64,000 nucleotides of DNA from Burkholderiales bacterium Ga0074133 (GTDB taxonomy: Bacteria; Pseudomonadota; Gammaproteobacteria; Burkholderiales; Burkholderiaceae_C): contig LNEG01000001.1 in assembly GCA_001464865.1 (NCBI GenBank), forward strand, positions 48,530-112,529, read 5' to 3'. Position 1 is the first letter of the stretch, and every line of letters begins with the position of its first letter. The notes beneath the pieces are model-generated. The model saw nothing but the letters and a program-made list of their open reading frames with translations, was not told where the DNA came from and did not search any database. This document shows, piece by piece, positions 57,133-64,000 of this stretch. The translations under genes and the position numbers were made by a program.

Positions 57133-59526
57133 ATGCATACCGTGAACCAACAGAACAGCAAGACCGCAGCGCCTGCGCGCAAGCGACTTTTCGCCAACTC
57201 TCATTCGCTTCAGGAGGAGATTGCGGCTGCCGCTGCAACTGGTGCATCTGCTGCTTCAGCGTCCGCTCCTGCTTCTCCCAGCCCGCTGCAACTCCCTGCG
57301 CCGTCAACCCCCTCCGCATTGGAGAAAGAGTCGGCCCAGAAGCAGTTCGAGGATGCCACGGCCATTCTTGAGTCCCTCTACGACCTGGTCAAGGAAAAGT
57401 GGCCAGGGTTCATCGCCCGCGATGGTCAGCGTCAGATGATGAACGAGGCGTTGATGGCATTCCTGCAAGCCAAGGACGCTGATGATGAGACGCGCGGTGA
57501 GAACCTGGCCACGCTGGAAGCTGGCACCGGCACCGGCAAAACCGTTGCGTATTGCCTGGCCGCCATCGCTGCGAGCCGGGTGACGGGAAAAAAGGTTGTC
57601 ATCTCCACTGCGACAGTCGCACTGCAGGAGCAGCTGGTGGAGCGCGATCTGCCGAGGCTTTCCGAAGTCTTGGGCGGAATCGAGTTCCAGATTCTCAAGG
57701 GGCGCAACCGCTATGTCTGCAAGTCGAAGCTCGACGGTGCAGCGGAAAACGACTTCGCGTCGTACCTGTTTGATGAAGAAGAAGCCGAGCCAGCTGGGAA
57801 GAATGAGGGCTTTGCTTCTGTCGCCAAGTCCTTGGCTGTTCAGTTCGACTCGTTGAGCTGGAACGGGGAGATGGATACGCTTCCCCAGAAGCTCGAGCCT
57901 CAGGACTGGCGAAAAATCCAGGCGGATACCTCGACCTGCACCAACAGCAAGTGCGACAACTTCAAGAAGTGTGCCTTCTATGTTGCCCGTGGCAAGGCAA
58001 AAGACGTGCCCATTCTGGTGGGCAACCACGCCCTGGTTCTGTCCAATCTTGCGCGTGAGGCCAAGATCTTGAAGCCGTCCGAACACCTCTTCGTGTTCGA
58101 TGAGGCCCATCACCTGCCCGATATCGCTGCCGACCAGTTTGCGACGAATGCCCGCCTGGGTAGCACCGAGAAGGCTCTCTCGCGAGCAAAGACCTTGCTG
58201 CAAAAGGCTTCCAAGGAGTGCGCACCCGAAGTGCAGAGCCAGGCCAATGCCATTGGTGGACTGGTCTCGAACGCCATTGAGCGGGTCCGCTTCCTCCGGA
58301 ACACTTTCGAGAACTCCAACCTGTTCGCTCAGGGAGATTCTCTCTACCGGTTCCAGAACGGTCTGGTCCCTGAATCGTTGGCCGAGCAGTTCACCGAAAC
58401 TGGCGTTGACCTCACATCTGTTCTGAATGCGTGTCAACTGGTCCAGGCAGATCTCCGCGGCGCAGCAGAGGATGTCTCACCTTCAGAGCGCGCTGCGCGA
58501 GCAAAGCTCGAAGGCGAAATTGCGATGTGTGCCCAGGTGCTCATTGAAGCCGCCAAAGTCTGCCGGTACCTCGCACGTCATGAAGGCGTGCCGTTGGTCA
58601 AGTGGATCGATGTGATTCCGATGCGAGGCAGTGTCGACTTCAAGCTCAATGCAAGTCCTCTTACTCCGGCCGCCGGGCTTCATGCAGGTCTTTGGTCCAA
58701 GGTGAGTGCGGCAATTTGCACCTCCGCGACGATGACGGCCTGCGGCAACTTTGACTACTACGACCGATTGACCGGTCTCAACCGGATGCCCGACCGCCGG
58801 TCCGCCATTGTCGAGTCCCCCTTCGACTACCAGAAGCAGGGCCTTCTGCGCGTGGCGCCGATGGTCAACAACCCGAAGTCGGCGTCGTTTTCAGCTGAAC
58901 TCGAAAAGCTTCTGCCCGAACTCCTGGCATCTGGCCAGGGTGGTCAGCTGGTTTTGTTCACATCCAAGCGCCAGATGAACGCCTGCTACGAAGCGCTGAC
59001 GCCAGAGTTGCGCGCGTCGGTTCTTGTTCAGGGCCAGGGCGCACGCGGCGACATGCTTCGTGAACACGGAAAACGTGTCGAGGCAGGCAAGCCCAGCATC
59101 CTTTTCGGGCTTCAGTCCCTGGGGGAGGGCATCGACTTGCCCGGCAACCTGTGCACGCACGTGATCATCGACAAGCTGCCCTTCACTCCGCCCACGACGC
59201 CGGCTGATGCCGCGCTTGCGGAATGGCTCGAGTCACAGGGCCGCGATGCTTTCACCGAGATCTCGGTGCCGAAGGCCTCGATGAAGCTTGCCCAGTGGAT
59301 TGGTCGCGGCATTCGCACGGTGTCCGACAGAGCTGTCATCACCATTTGTGACACCCGCCTGGCCACGACTCGCTATGGGCAGCACATCGTTGCAGGACTT
59401 CCCAACTTCCCGTTCGAAGTCATGCGGCTTCCAGGCGCTGACATGTCTGCCGGTCAGTCGCCTCCCCGCTCTTCAGATATCCCTCAAACAAAAGGTCGGC
59501 ACTTTAAGCGATCAGCTGCGCACTGA
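57133..59526 (+). CDS. DinG-like XPD-family helicase
   Basis: 797 residues. After a low-complexity Ala/Ser/Pro region (~1-70) comes an SF2 helicase: Walker A EAGTGTGKT (129-137), DEAH box in VFDEAHHLPD (323-326), and C-terminal motifs SLGEGIDLPG and QWIGRGIRT. Four Cys (196, 269, 274, 280) fit the 4Fe-4S cluster of DinG and XPD. E. coli DinG is 716 residues. DinG unwinds 5'-3' and removes R-loops and D-loops; a plasmid copy may aid replication or establishment after transfer. Terminator follows at 59544. Confidence 0.92.
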   Translation: MHTVNQQNSKTAAPARKRLFANSHSLQEEIAAAAATGASAASASAPASPSPLQLPAPSTPSALEKESAQKQFEDATAILESLYDLVKEKWPGFIARDGQRQMMNEALMAFLQAKDADDETRGENLATLEAGTGTGKTVAYCLAAIAASRVTGKKVVISTATVALQEQLVERDLPRLSEVLGGIEFQILKGRNRYVCKSKLDGAAENDFASYLFDEEEAEPAGKNEGFASVAKSLAVQFDSLSWNGEMDTLPQKLEPQDWRKIQADTSTCTNSKCDNFKKCAFYVARGKAKDVPILVGNHALVLSNLAREAKILKPSEHLFVFDEAHHLPDIAADQFATNARLGSTEKALSRAKTLLQKASKECAPEVQSQANAIGGLVSNAIERVRFLRNTFENSNLFAQGDSLYRFQNGLVPESLAEQFTETGVDLTSVLNACQLVQADLRGAAEDVSPSERAARAKLEGEIAMCAQVLIEAAKVCRYLARHEGVPLVKWIDVIPMRGSVDFKLNASPLTPAAGLHAGLWSKVSAAICTSATMTACGNFDYYDRLTGLNRMPDRRSAIVESPFDYQKQGLLRVAPMVNNPKSASFSAELEKLLPELLASGQGGQLVLFTSKRQMNACYEALTPELRASVLVQGQGARGDMLREHGKRVEAGKPSILFGLQSLGEGIDLPGNLCTHVIIDKLPFTPPTTPADAALAEWLESQGRDAFTEISVPKASMKLAQWIGRGIRTVSDRAVITICDTRLATTRYGQHIVAGLPNFPFEVMRLPGADMSAGQSPPRSSDIPQTKGRHFKRSAAH

Positions 59527-59543
59527 AAGCGTCGGCACAATGG

Positions 59544-59573
59544 AAAAGAGCCGGTAACCCCGGCTCTTTTTTT
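59544..59573. terminator. Rho-independent terminator
   Basis: Stem AGAGCCG/CGGCTCT followed by a run of seven T on the plus strand and preceded by AAAA. It ends the DinG-like gene and probably the convergent gene at 59577. Confidence 0.92.
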
Positions 59574-59576
59574 GCT

Positions 59577-59894
59577 TCAAACCTGAAATGGTGAAGGCCG
59601 CATCGGGGATCCCGCAATCTGCTGGCCTTTGGGGTTTGCATTCAGAGTCGCAGCATGTTCAGCGAACTCTTTGTTCAGTCGCGCAGCTTCCTTCCGGTAG
59701 CTGGTGATGGAGCTTTCGGGGATCACCAGGCGTGTACCGCGCGGAGTAGGCAACCCACCTACGTAGCCACGTGTGTTGAAGTAGAGCTCATCGAAGAAAA
59801 CACCCTTCAACAGCACCTCGTACCGCATTTCTTTCTCGGCGATGGACTTGCGATGAGGAGCTTCGACAATTTCGATGTATTTTTCGATTGGCAT
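59577..59894 (-). CDS. small hypothetical protein
   Basis: 105 residues: an N-terminal beta-helix part (MPIEKYIEIVEAPHRKSIAEKEMRYEVLLKGV), a Gly/Arg-rich loop (GYVGGLPTPRGTRL) and a helix (SYRKEAARLNKEFAEHAATL). Tail Pro/Ser-rich. It follows the macro-like gene by 2 bp, so both are in one operon. No family recognised. Confidence 0.58.
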   Translation of the reverse strand: MPIEKYIEIVEAPHRKSIAEKEMRYEVLLKGVFFDELYFNTRGYVGGLPTPRGTRLVIPESSITSYRKEAARLNKEFAEHAATLNANPKGQQIAGSPMRPSPFQV

Positions 59895-59896
59895 GG

Positions 59897-60355
59897 TCAG
59901 CGCATCCGTGATGGGTAGAGGGGTCGCAAGGGGGATGAGTCAGCAGACGTGAATGCCACTTCTGCTTCGAGCTTGGGCGTTGACTTGATCGCTTCGATGA
60001 ACTCACGTGGGAGGTGGCAGTTTCGTGGTGCTCCCCGAAAAAGGGGGCCAATGTCTGCGGGCGTATATCCTGCGAGTCCACATCCGATCTTGGTCACCTC
60101 GAACTCCATGTCGGGATGCTGTCTGGCAAACGCCATGAACTTGGCGACGTGAACCTGGATGGCTTCGATGGGGAGGGTGCGCAGGTTTTCATCCTTGGTC
60201 GGGATGGCGTAACTCTTACCCTGCAATCCAATACCCTTGCCGTAGACGGCGCCGTGGTAAAGCCTGGCGTCCTTTGCTGCGCCAGCGCCGTGGCGGCCGG
60301 CAAGGTTGCTGCCGAAGCAAAAAATTCGTTCTCCGGGATCTGCAACGCCGTCCAT
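59897..60355 (-). CDS. macro-like phage-family protein (A1S_2505 type)
   Basis: 152 residues from the ATG at 60355 with an AGGA site. The sequence IFCFGSNLAGRHGAGAAKDA, then YGKGIGLQGKSYAIPTKDENLRTLP and EVTKIGCGLAGYTPADIGPLF, is characteristic of a small conserved protein found in phages and plasmids, which I know as the A1S_2505 family. The glycine-rich motif suggests a macro-like fold that binds ADP-ribose or a similar nucleotide. It could reverse or read a host nucleotide-based signal; this is inference. Ends YPSRMR. Confidence 0.82.
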   Translation of the reverse strand: MDGVADPGERIFCFGSNLAGRHGAGAAKDARLYHGAVYGKGIGLQGKSYAIPTKDENLRTLPIEAIQVHVAKFMAFARQHPDMEFEVTKIGCGLAGYTPADIGPLFRGAPRNCHLPREFIEAIKSTPKLEAEVAFTSADSSPLRPLYPSRMR

Positions 60356-60363
60356 GACTTGTC

Positions 60364-60870
60364 CTATCGTGGTGATGGCTTGGAAGCGGGGGCGCTCTCG
60401 ATGACGGGCTTCTGCAGCAGCGTCTCCCTCAGCTCCGACATCGATTCGTCCCACACGGAAAGAGTGAGCTGGCGTGCATGCGCAACCAAGTCTTCCCGTT
60501 CGGTGTCGGTGAGTGGGCGAGCATGGCTTTCGTGTGCCTGAAGACTGCCTCGCAGTTCAGAGAGCTTCCCAGCAGCGAGGTGGAAAATTGCTCCGCCGGT
60601 GGAGGCTGCGCTTGCAACAAAGGCCGCAACCCCAAGAGAGGAGGGTCCGCCGGCCAGGGCAATTCCGGTGGCGCCGATCAAGCCAACAGCTGCCAGCTTG
60701 AAGTTGGCTCCGGCCAGTCGTGTGTGATTGTTGGCATCGTCTCCATGGCTGGAGGCTTTCGACCTGATCCACTGACTTCGAAGGCCTTCAGGTACCGAAC
60801 TCGCAACGGACTCAGCGACGAAGCTGGTGCGAAGCGCTTGATCCTGGAGCCGTGCAATCAATGGATTCAT
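60364..60870 (-). CDS. hypothetical protein with a hydrophobic middle
   Basis: 168 residues from the ATG at 60870. A hydrophobic segment (FKLAAVGLIGATGIALAGGPSSLGVAAFVASAA, ~57-90) suggests one or two membrane helices, with charged helices on both sides. Tail Pro/Ser-rich. No family recognised. In one operon with the macro-like gene 8 bp downstream. Confidence 0.58.
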   Translation of the reverse strand: MNPLIARLQDQALRTSFVAESVASSVPEGLRSQWIRSKASSHGDDANNHTRLAGANFKLAAVGLIGATGIALAGGPSSLGVAAFVASAASTGGAIFHLAAGKLSELRGSLQAHESHARPLTDTEREDLVAHARQLTLSVWDESMSELRETLLQKPVIESAPASKPSPR

Positions 60871-60884
60871 GAGATACCCCTTGA

Positions 60885-61193
60885 TCAGGCCATGCGAGGA
60901 CGGCGAGCGGTCGGAGCCGCGCTGTTCTCGGCCGCTTGACCAACCAGGTTGCTGACAGCATCGGCCCACACGCCTGAAAGGCGAGCACGGACGGTTTCAG
61001 CGGTTTGGCCAGCAGATGTCTTGCGGATCTCAGCAAAACCAGCGGTAACAGAATTGAAGATGGATTTGCCAGCTGCGCTCGCATCGGTACTGATGGACGC
61101 CATGGCGGGGGTCAGAGAGCCGTTGGTTGCGTTGCGCGCCAAGGAGGCGGTGATGCCGGCTTGGTCGCTGAGTGCTTTGATCTTGGGATGCAT
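60885..61193 (-). CDS. small hypothetical protein with RR tail
   Basis: 102 residues from the ATG at 61193 with AAGGAC upstream. Ala/Ser-rich helical sequence (TASLARNATNGSLTPAMASI, SVTAGFAEIRKTSAGQTAET), then a tail ending TARRPRMA, which matches the terminal pattern of the 36-54 kb cluster. No family recognised. Confidence 0.58.
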   Translation of the reverse strand: MHPKIKALSDQAGITASLARNATNGSLTPAMASISTDASAAGKSIFNSVTAGFAEIRKTSAGQTAETVRARLSGVWADAVSNLVGQAAENSAAPTARRPRMA

Positions 61194-61215
61194 GATGTCC
61201 TTGCGTCGTGGTGGG

Positions 61216-61500
61216 TTAGTGAACGGTGAAGTTCGAGGACACGAGGTCCTGGACCATCGCGTTGAGCCGCTCAGCGTTTTCGAGTAGCGACGCGAAGTCA
61301 GGCACATCGGTTTCGCTCTCGACGCACATCGCCAGCGATAGGCCGTCAGCGATGAAGGAGATCTGGCCAATGGTGCCGAACAGGGCGTTGCGATCCTCTG
61401 CCGGAAGAGCCTTCTGGCTTTCGATGAAGAGAACCAGCTGCATTCCGGACTGGCGCAGTTCAGCCAAGCACGTTGCGGGTGATTTTGTGAGCGTCTGCAT
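61216..61500 (-). CDS. small hypothetical protein, first of its operon
   Basis: 94 residues from the ATG at 61500. Helical, with two Cys (TCLAELRQSG, LAMCVESETD) and AERLNAMVQDLVSSNF near the end. No family recognised. A GATATC-type element (61522-61545) lies 22 bp upstream and probably drives the operon running to 59577. Confidence 0.58.
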   Translation of the reverse strand: MQTLTKSPATCLAELRQSGMQLVLFIESQKALPAEDRNALFGTIGQISFIADGLSLAMCVESETDVPDFASLLENAERLNAMVQDLVSSNFTVH

Positions 61501-61521
61501 AGGGCATACCCCATAAGTGAA

Positions 61522-61545
61522 GTGCGTTAAGGGTATCACATACGC
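61522..61545. promoter_or_regulatory. GATATC-type promoter/operator element
   Basis: GTGCGTTAAGGGTATCACAT followed by ACGC; in reverse GCGTATGTGATACC, one mismatch from the consensus core. Placed upstream of the minus-strand operon. Confidence 0.6.
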
Positions 61546-63330
61546 TTGTTTGATGCCACCCATCTTGCTGATAGAGAGACCAGCGAAGAACAAGCGCACC
61601 TTCGGGCTCGGCCTCGCACCGCGAATGTTCGCGTGGCCGCCGCCTCGACGTCAACGGACTGCGAAGATGCACACCTTGCGGTTGGCATTGACATGGGATA
61701 GCGGCAAAGAAAGCACGCGTGCTGAGCCGGAAAACTGGGCTGAAGTGCAGGTGTCGCGGCAACAAGCCGAGGTCTAAAGGTGACCAGCATCGGGCGCAAC
61801 TCAGTAGTGGGCACGCGCCTGTAGGGCATCTAGTCCATTCAGGGCGGGAGGCTCTCCACGACTGGGAGTGAGGTGATCAAGTTCTGCGATGAATTCATCA
61901 ACACGAGGCCCGATTGAACCGTTATAGTTAGCGTTCATTCATGCCACCAGGTGTCATTGAGCTATTTCCAGTTCAATGTGGTCTCCGCTAAAGACTGCCT
62001 AGTTGTGCACTGATGCCGAACGACACGTTTGTGTCATATGTGCAGCAAACGGTACAAAAAGTAGAGTTGATGCTGCTTTCCGTTCCGCATACGGGTTGTA
62101 ACTTCTGATTGCGACAGTAATCTGTAGTTTTAGATCTGAAGCGGGTTGTTTAGGCACTTGCTGCTGCTGTGCGTTGCGATTTCTTCGTTTGCGCCGTCCT
62201 CGTTACAGGTTTGTGTCGTGCTTTTTCCTTTGATGGAGCAAGACATTCTTGATGCAATGAGGTCTCAGCAGCATGGCTTTATGACCAGCTGGTCCGGACA
62301 AGTGGGATCCCAGATACACGGAGAGGTCACTCCCATCGCGGCTCCCTGAACTCATACGCACCTGGTTGACCAACCCGGAACTTGTTGGGCGTATTTGCCA
62401 GAGCGACCCTTGAGCGTCCCTCTTGCCCAGCTTGGACCACGTCTGGACTTTGACCACCGCATCTAGTCCGTCTACATCCGATCATCAACGACGCTTTCGT
62501 GTTGCGCTTTGCTGCGGTGCGCACGCGGCCACGGATCGGGTACCTGTTTTCCGCAAGTCTTGCCTTCGCGTCCCCTGCCGCGCTTATCCCCCATCCCGAC
62601 GAAGCAGTCGTCCGGTTAGGCGAAGCCCTGGCGCTTGATTGCCCTGCCGTTGATATTGACCTCCTGAACCTGCTCGTGGTGTCGGGCTTGGTCCTTGGTA
62701 CCCCTCCTTTAGATTTCAGCCTCTGACCGATTCAGGGCAATTGGACATCTCCACGATATACGTTGCGCGATTTCCATCAACCTCCTTGAAGGAGGTCTTG
62801 GGCCGCAACCCCTTTTCTCTTCATCACGGCTTGGCCTCATTCCGAAATTCCACCTGATGCACCAGAGAATCTTGGAAATAGGAAAATATCTGAAGTTCGA
62901 CATGTAATCACAACTTTGAACTTATTGATATTTCGTTTGGCACTGTCCAAATTAGAGTTCTCCTGTATTCGGTGTCCACTTCTCGAGCCGCGCCTAATAT
63001 CGCAGCTACATCATTTGTTTAAGAACTCAGATATTATTGACGTCAATCCTTGAATGCAACGGAGACGATGGAACATTCTTCATCGTAGATGTTCGTCGTT
63101 TAAAGTCTATCCTGCTATTGAAAGTTGGCGTGTGAATAGCGGGCGCTCAAGAGGTAGGCGGCCGCCTGCTTGGTCTCCTCTCTCACACTCTTGGGAAGAG
63201 TCGATAAATTTGGGTGGCATCAAGGGAAAGATTATTGAAACATCTTTCTTATTTGACCCGTCTGATTATAGAAAACGATCAATTAACTACTGAATCAATT
63301 GTAATCAACGTAAAGGCCGCACCCCCATGC
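61546..63330. other. long region without supported genes
   Basis: About 1.8 kb in which the reading frames are short, lack ribosome sites and show no recognisable protein motif. Base composition drops toward AT from about 61900. A plus-strand ORF at 62499-62726 has a hydrophobic Leu-rich end, but nothing supports it as a gene. This may be decayed sequence or the leader of a second replicon. Confidence 0.5.
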
Positions 63331-63498
63331 GGGGCTGCGATAAAGCAGAGCGGGGCGAAGAAGGAACAGAGTGGGGCTGTCAAGTGTATGAACGGGGCTG
63401 TTGCGTAGCAGGATGGGGCTGTCGCCTAGCAGAGTGGGGCTGCTAAGTAGCAGAGTGGGGCTGTTCTGCAGCAGAGTGGGGCGATCAAATTAGCCCCC
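63331..63498. repeat. eight 21-bp tandem units, possible second iteron array
   Basis: Units start exactly every 21 bp at 63331, 63352, 63373, 63394, 63415, 63436, 63457 and 63478. Consensus GGGGCTGTNNNGTAGCAGAG. All begin GGGGC; units 5-7 share the TAGCAGAGT or CAGCAGAGT end, and the last is partial. The 21-bp phase puts each copy on the same face of the helix, as in iterons. AT-rich DNA lies on both sides. Confidence 0.75.
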
Positions 63499-64000
63499 AT
63501 TTCGGAACCAAAGTTGTCAGGAGGTCGTGTGGGTGGTATCTAAACTTCAAAACGTTGTCGTCCATTAGGCCTGTGGGTGACATTTCATCGAGATGCCGGA
63601 AAAGGGTGTTCTCGTCAACTTTTATTGCAATACACCTGACTGCAACGCTAGAGCTGGCCTCTTTATCTCGGAATCGTGCTCGGCCGCGCCTCAAACGCGA
63701 ACTATTCATTTATTTATTTCAACTGCTTTCCGTGCCTGGATCCATCGAATTTTCCGGGCTACGTTCAGGACCCTAGTCTCAGTTGACAACCTTGGGGTCT
63801 TTGTAACGTGGGTACAACTTTTTTTTGCCAGAAAACAGGGGTGAGTGTGTTGTCATCATCAGACTTCATTGATAACTTAGCCATTTTTCGAGAGTATTAA
63901 TACTTCTCGAAGCCTCACTCCACGGCGCCCTCCACCCCCTCCTCCGCCACCACCAGTCCTTCAGCCGTCCTCAAGCCCCTCTGATCTGGCTACATCGCTC
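63499..64000. other. AT-richer flank of the second repeat array
   Basis: I see no gene here that I can support. A 74-codon minus-strand ORF (63485-63709) and plus-strand ORFs at 63555-63844 have no features. The last ~100 bp turn into CT-rich sequence. A replication gene may begin outside the window. Confidence 0.4.

Noticed and set aside
61553-61777. Plus-strand ORF starting near the GATATC-type element
   Set aside because: Basic, Pro/Arg-rich sequence with no ribosome site or family features; the element is better placed for the minus-strand operon.
62423-62726. Possible remnant gene in the gene-poor right end
   Set aside because: A short hydrophobic stretch is visible, but there is no start signal or recognisable motif, so I do not annotate it.
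63331-63498. Tandem 21-bp units as a CRISPR array or a protein-coding heptad repeat
   Set aside because: There are no spacers between units. In-frame translation over the repeats stops or has no ribosome site.

Overview
The window looks like a 64-kb piece of a large, GC-rich plasmid (or plasmid-like integrative element) of a betaproteobacterium, most likely a Burkholderiales host. The evidence is a complete plasmid maintenance block: parA and parB, five identical 16-bp palindromes that look like the centromere, an iteron origin and a Rep_3-type initiator. There are also coupling-complex genes of a type IVB (Dot/Icm or IncI-like) conjugation system. No rRNA, ribosomal-protein or central-metabolism genes are present. 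The host assignment is inference from protein families and base composition.

Layout. 1-2625: dense array of 24 tRNA genes covering most amino acids (Phe, Trp and Gln not seen; the first gene is cut by the window edge), with one small basic ORF that reads through a tRNA gene. 2706-9202: HNH nuclease, a DUF4262 protein, a YdjM/DUF4184-like membrane protein, an XRE plus AbiEii-like nucleotidyltransferase toxin-antitoxin pair behind a near-consensus leaderless promoter, and a DUF2569 protein. 9358-12938: ankyrin protein and a secreted Cys-repeat protein. 13253-17167: orphan LivK-like binding protein and a large tyrosine recombinase. 17217-22788: parB, parA, centromere, iteron origin, rep. 22893-26976: NYN-domain protein, HEAGH putative metalloprotein, and an operon with rdgC, an excisionase-like gene and a GAF protein. 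27053-34396: transfer genes, including a lytic transglycosylase, DotM/IcmP-like and DotL/IcmO-like coupling proteins and an M15-like peptidase. 36696-54633: an 18-kb minus-strand cluster of mostly undescribed proteins, with four related ~450-residue proteins, a metallopeptidase/VWA protein, a TPR protein, a UvrD helicase fused to a SLOG-like domain, and ankyrin-like proteins. 54786-61500: C5 DNA methyltransferase, DinG-like helicase, a macro-like phage-family protein and small proteins. 61546-64000: no gene I can support, but eight exact 21-bp tandem units near the end resemble a second set of iterons.

Three signals cross gene boundaries. First, a 14-bp element (consensus GYGTATNTGATATC) recurs at least a dozen times, almost always just upstream of start codons, and suggests a plasmid-wide regulon. 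Second, many proteins of the 36-61 kb region with unrelated folds end in a flexible tail finishing with an Arg-rich motif such as RRxxL, which could be a common targeting or type IV secretion signal. Third, four cluster proteins share an N-terminal TPN-x4-RL motif and/or a central PVLLDPR...RLPS...FAxH motif and form an apparently undescribed family. Taken together, the cluster may be an undescribed set of proteins that travel with, or prepare the recipient for, the conjugating plasmid; this is inference.
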